Shown here: positions 62,300 to 64,000 of the stretch, piece after piece
How the letters are laid out: each line of letters begins with the position of its first letter
Numbering within the stretch: the first letter of the stretch is position 1
Assembly (NCBI GenBank): GCA_009760885.1
Contig: CM019721.1
Span: forward strand, 16,788,196-16,852,195
Reading direction: 5' to 3'
DNA: 64,000 nucleotides
DNA from: Achatina immaculata
Lineage: Eukaryota; Mollusca; Gastropoda; Stylommatophora; Achatinidae
Notes under the pieces: model-generated
Seen by the model: the letters and a program-made list of their open reading frames with translations, nothing else
What the model was told of the DNA's origin: nothing
Databases searched by the model: none
Program-made: the position numbers and the translations under genes

Positions 62300-64000
62300 A
62301 TAACACTCTCTATCTCTCTCTGAACCTTAAGTGCCCAGGGCACATGGGGCTTCTGCAAGGGTTTTCCACAAATGCCTATCCTTTGCCTTTTTTTTCTGCT
62401 CTTGCCCAGGTGAGCCTTCTATTGCTCAACATCCCTTCTGTTGTTCTTCTCCATGTCTTTTTTGGTATACACTTACTTCTGTTCCCCTGTAGCGTCCATC
62501 TTAGTGTTATTTTTGGTAGTGAGTTGTCAGTCATTCAAAGCACATGTCCCAACCATCGCCAGCGTCTTTCCTCAATAATTGCTGTCAGTGGTTTCATCTG
62601 CATTTCTGCCAACAAGATGTTATTTCTTACAGTGTTTGGCCAAAATATTTTTCTAATTCTTCGTAAACATTTAGTCTGGAAAGAATTCAGCTTGTTTTCT
62701 ATTGTTTTGGTGATTTTCCAGCATTCACTTCCATAGAGTAGTACACTTAGAACATTAAATATCCTGATTTTCGTATTTATGCTTAGTTTTTTAGATTTCC
62801 ATATAATCCACAGCACTGCAAAAGCCTGGTTTGCTCTAGTAAGTCTGCTGTTGATGTCCTCTGTGCTGTCTCCATTTTCTACTACTCTACTGCCAAGGTA
62901 TACAAATTCATTGACCTCCTCCACTAACTTGCTATTTACTCTGAGTACATTTCTGTTGTTCACATTTTGCTTCATTAACTTTGTCTTTCCTACATTGATC
63001 TTTAGTCCTATGTTGTTCGCATTCTGAATAAGCTTGTGTTTATTTTATCTTGCATATCTTTGTGGCTGCTTGACAGTAGACAAATGTTGTCTGCAAAGTC
63101 AAGGTCCTCCAGCACTGTGTCAAGGGTCCATTGTAATCCTCTGCGTTTGTCTGATGTTGTCTCCTTCATTAACCAGTCTACTGCCAAGATAAATAATGTT
63201 AGTGATAGTACACATCCCTGCTTCACTCCTGTTTGTACCCTAAAGCTGCTGGAGGTATGTTCTCCACAGATCACTTTGCACTGAAAACCCTCTTATAAGG
63301 CTTTGATTACCATTCACTATCTTATGGGGGAGGCCATCCCATCTTAGGATTTTCCACAGTGCATCTCTGTTGACACTGTCAAAGGCTTTCTCAAAATCTA
63401 TAGACAATGCATATGTTGTGCTATGCCACTCATTTGCCTGTTCTAATATTTGTCTAAGTACAAATATGTGGTCTATGCATGATCTTCCTTTCCTAAATCC
63501 TGTCTGCTCTTTCTGAAGTTTTCCCTCAGGTGCTAGTACAATTCTGTTGATGATTATTCTGCAAAATACTTTACTGGTGAGTGGCAGTAGGGTAATGCCT
63601 CTCCAGTTCCTGCAATCTCTGAGGTCACCCTTCTTTGGTAGTTTTACTATAAGGCCAGTTTTCCACTCCTCTGGAGCTTTTTCTAGATCCCAAATTTGTT
63701 GTAGTATCCAGCAAAGTTGTTTTGGTGTTTCTGTTTCTTCTGCTTTCAACATCTCAGCAGTCATTTCATCTTCACCTGGTGCCCTGTCTAATTTTAGCTT
63801 CTTTATTGCCTCCTTTACTTCACTTATTGTTATTTGTCCTGTACTGATGTTTAGTTCCGTTTTTGCTTCAGGTATGTCTATTGTTTGTGCTGCTTGTGTT
63901 CTGTTTAGTAGGGTGTTAAAGTGTTCCCTCCATCTTTCAATTTGTTCTCTTTCTCCACTGACCAGTTGTCCCTTATGTGTCCTTATTGCACTCTCACATC
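62300..64000 (-). mobile_element. RTE-D2 LINE copy, 1.7 kb, running off the right edge
   Basis: Minus-strand order from the right edge: EEQ.ERWREHFNTLLNRTQ-like linker, GEDEMTAEMLKAEE, WKTGLIVKLPKKGDL, NWRGITLLPLTSKVFCRIII, QTGFRKGRSCIDHIF, IDFEKAFDSVNRDALWKI, GVKQGCVLSLTLFI, LEDLDFADNICLLSS (second aspartate of FADD changed to N), EEVNEFVYLGSRVVENGD, RRWRWLGHVL and the APC-ALGT end, then GGTTCAGAGAGAGATAGAGA. The 3' end lies about 60 nt from the acceptor of the exon at 62067-62240; same orientation as the host gene. Confidence 0.85.
63240..63764 (-). CDS. RTE-D2 reverse transcriptase, fingers and palm (174 aa)
   Basis: Open frame from MTAEMLKAEE through KTGLIVKLPKKGDLRDC, WRGITLLPLTSKVF, GFRKGRSCIDHIFVLRQILE and LSIDFEKAFDSVNRDALW (first catalytic Asp present), ending shortly before GVKQGC, which lies in the next frame at 63008-63274. 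A single frameshift near 63250 separates them. Confidence 0.8.
   Translation of the reverse strand: MTAEMLKAEETETPKQLCWILQQIWDLEKAPEEWKTGLIVKLPKKGDLRDCRNWRGITLLPLTSKVFCRIIINRIVLAPEGKLQKEQTGFRKGRSCIDHIFVLRQILEQANEWHSTTYALSIDFEKAFDSVNRDALWKILRWDGLPHKIVNGNQSLIRGFSVQSDLWRTYLQQL

Overview
The window is animal genomic DNA: AT-rich, intron-rich, and packed with retrotransposons. Nothing looks prokaryotic (no operons, no dense ORFs, no ribosome binding sites). The only host gene I can support lies on the minus strand across the whole window. Fourteen short exons, with consistent splice phases, encode a TRANK1-like protein (TPR and ankyrin repeat containing protein 1, a giant UvrD-like helicase/TPR protein). 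The mix of LINE clades, Penelope-like, Tigger, mariner and Helitron remnants fits an invertebrate bilaterian. I cannot name the species.

Host gene, read right to left: helicase C-terminal region (exons at 62067-62240 and 61590-61817, with the YTAITRARVNVWIFDED motif), then TPR-like exons (61374-61473, 58594-58810, 55449-55613, 50682-50770, 44744-44886, 36133-36284, 29655-29781, 28846-28988), then the conserved C-terminal region (14632-14841, 11312-11514, 10740-10899, 6852-7142) and a weaker candidate exon at 1767-1978. The gene runs off the right edge, where a D2 LINE fills the next intron, and probably off the left edge. Introns are about 0.1 to 14 kb.

The introns are nearly filled by mobile elements. 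I use working names. RTE-A (3' tail GAATGAAT): 4649-6816, 11785-13620, 18610-24838, 40430-43929, 53607-55419. RTE-B (tail of AAGATAT type): about ten copies, mostly 5'-truncated. RTE-C (tail ATGATG): 3199-4262 and 59050-59860. RTE-D1 (tail ATAG): a full-length 3.2-kb copy at 14909-18105. RTE-D2 (tail AGAG): 37312-37671, 51754-52738, 62300-64000. Family E and the I-like families have GAA tails; the largest I-like copy, at 31483-35960, holds an endonuclease, reverse transcriptase and RNase H. Also present are a CR1-like 3' end, Penelope-like fragments with GIY-YIG domains, a Tigger/pogo transposon with clear terminal inverted repeats, a Helitron 3' end, a mariner remnant, tRNA-derived SINEs, and two copies of a GC-rich non-coding GAA-tailed element. 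Target-site duplications visible in the sequence allow many insertions to be ordered in time, including nests at 18.6-24.8 kb and 37.7-44.5 kb.

I see no new protein-coding system. The most unusual items are (1) the GC-rich GAA-tailed element that appears to share its 3' tail with the I-like LINE, (2) a Penelope-like unit bounded by inverted repeats and buried in a five-level nest, (3) a CACT microsatellite that reads as repeated GTGAGT on the transcribed strand 37 nt downstream of a splice donor, and (4) two independent RTE-A insertions lying within 20-30 nt of host splice donors.
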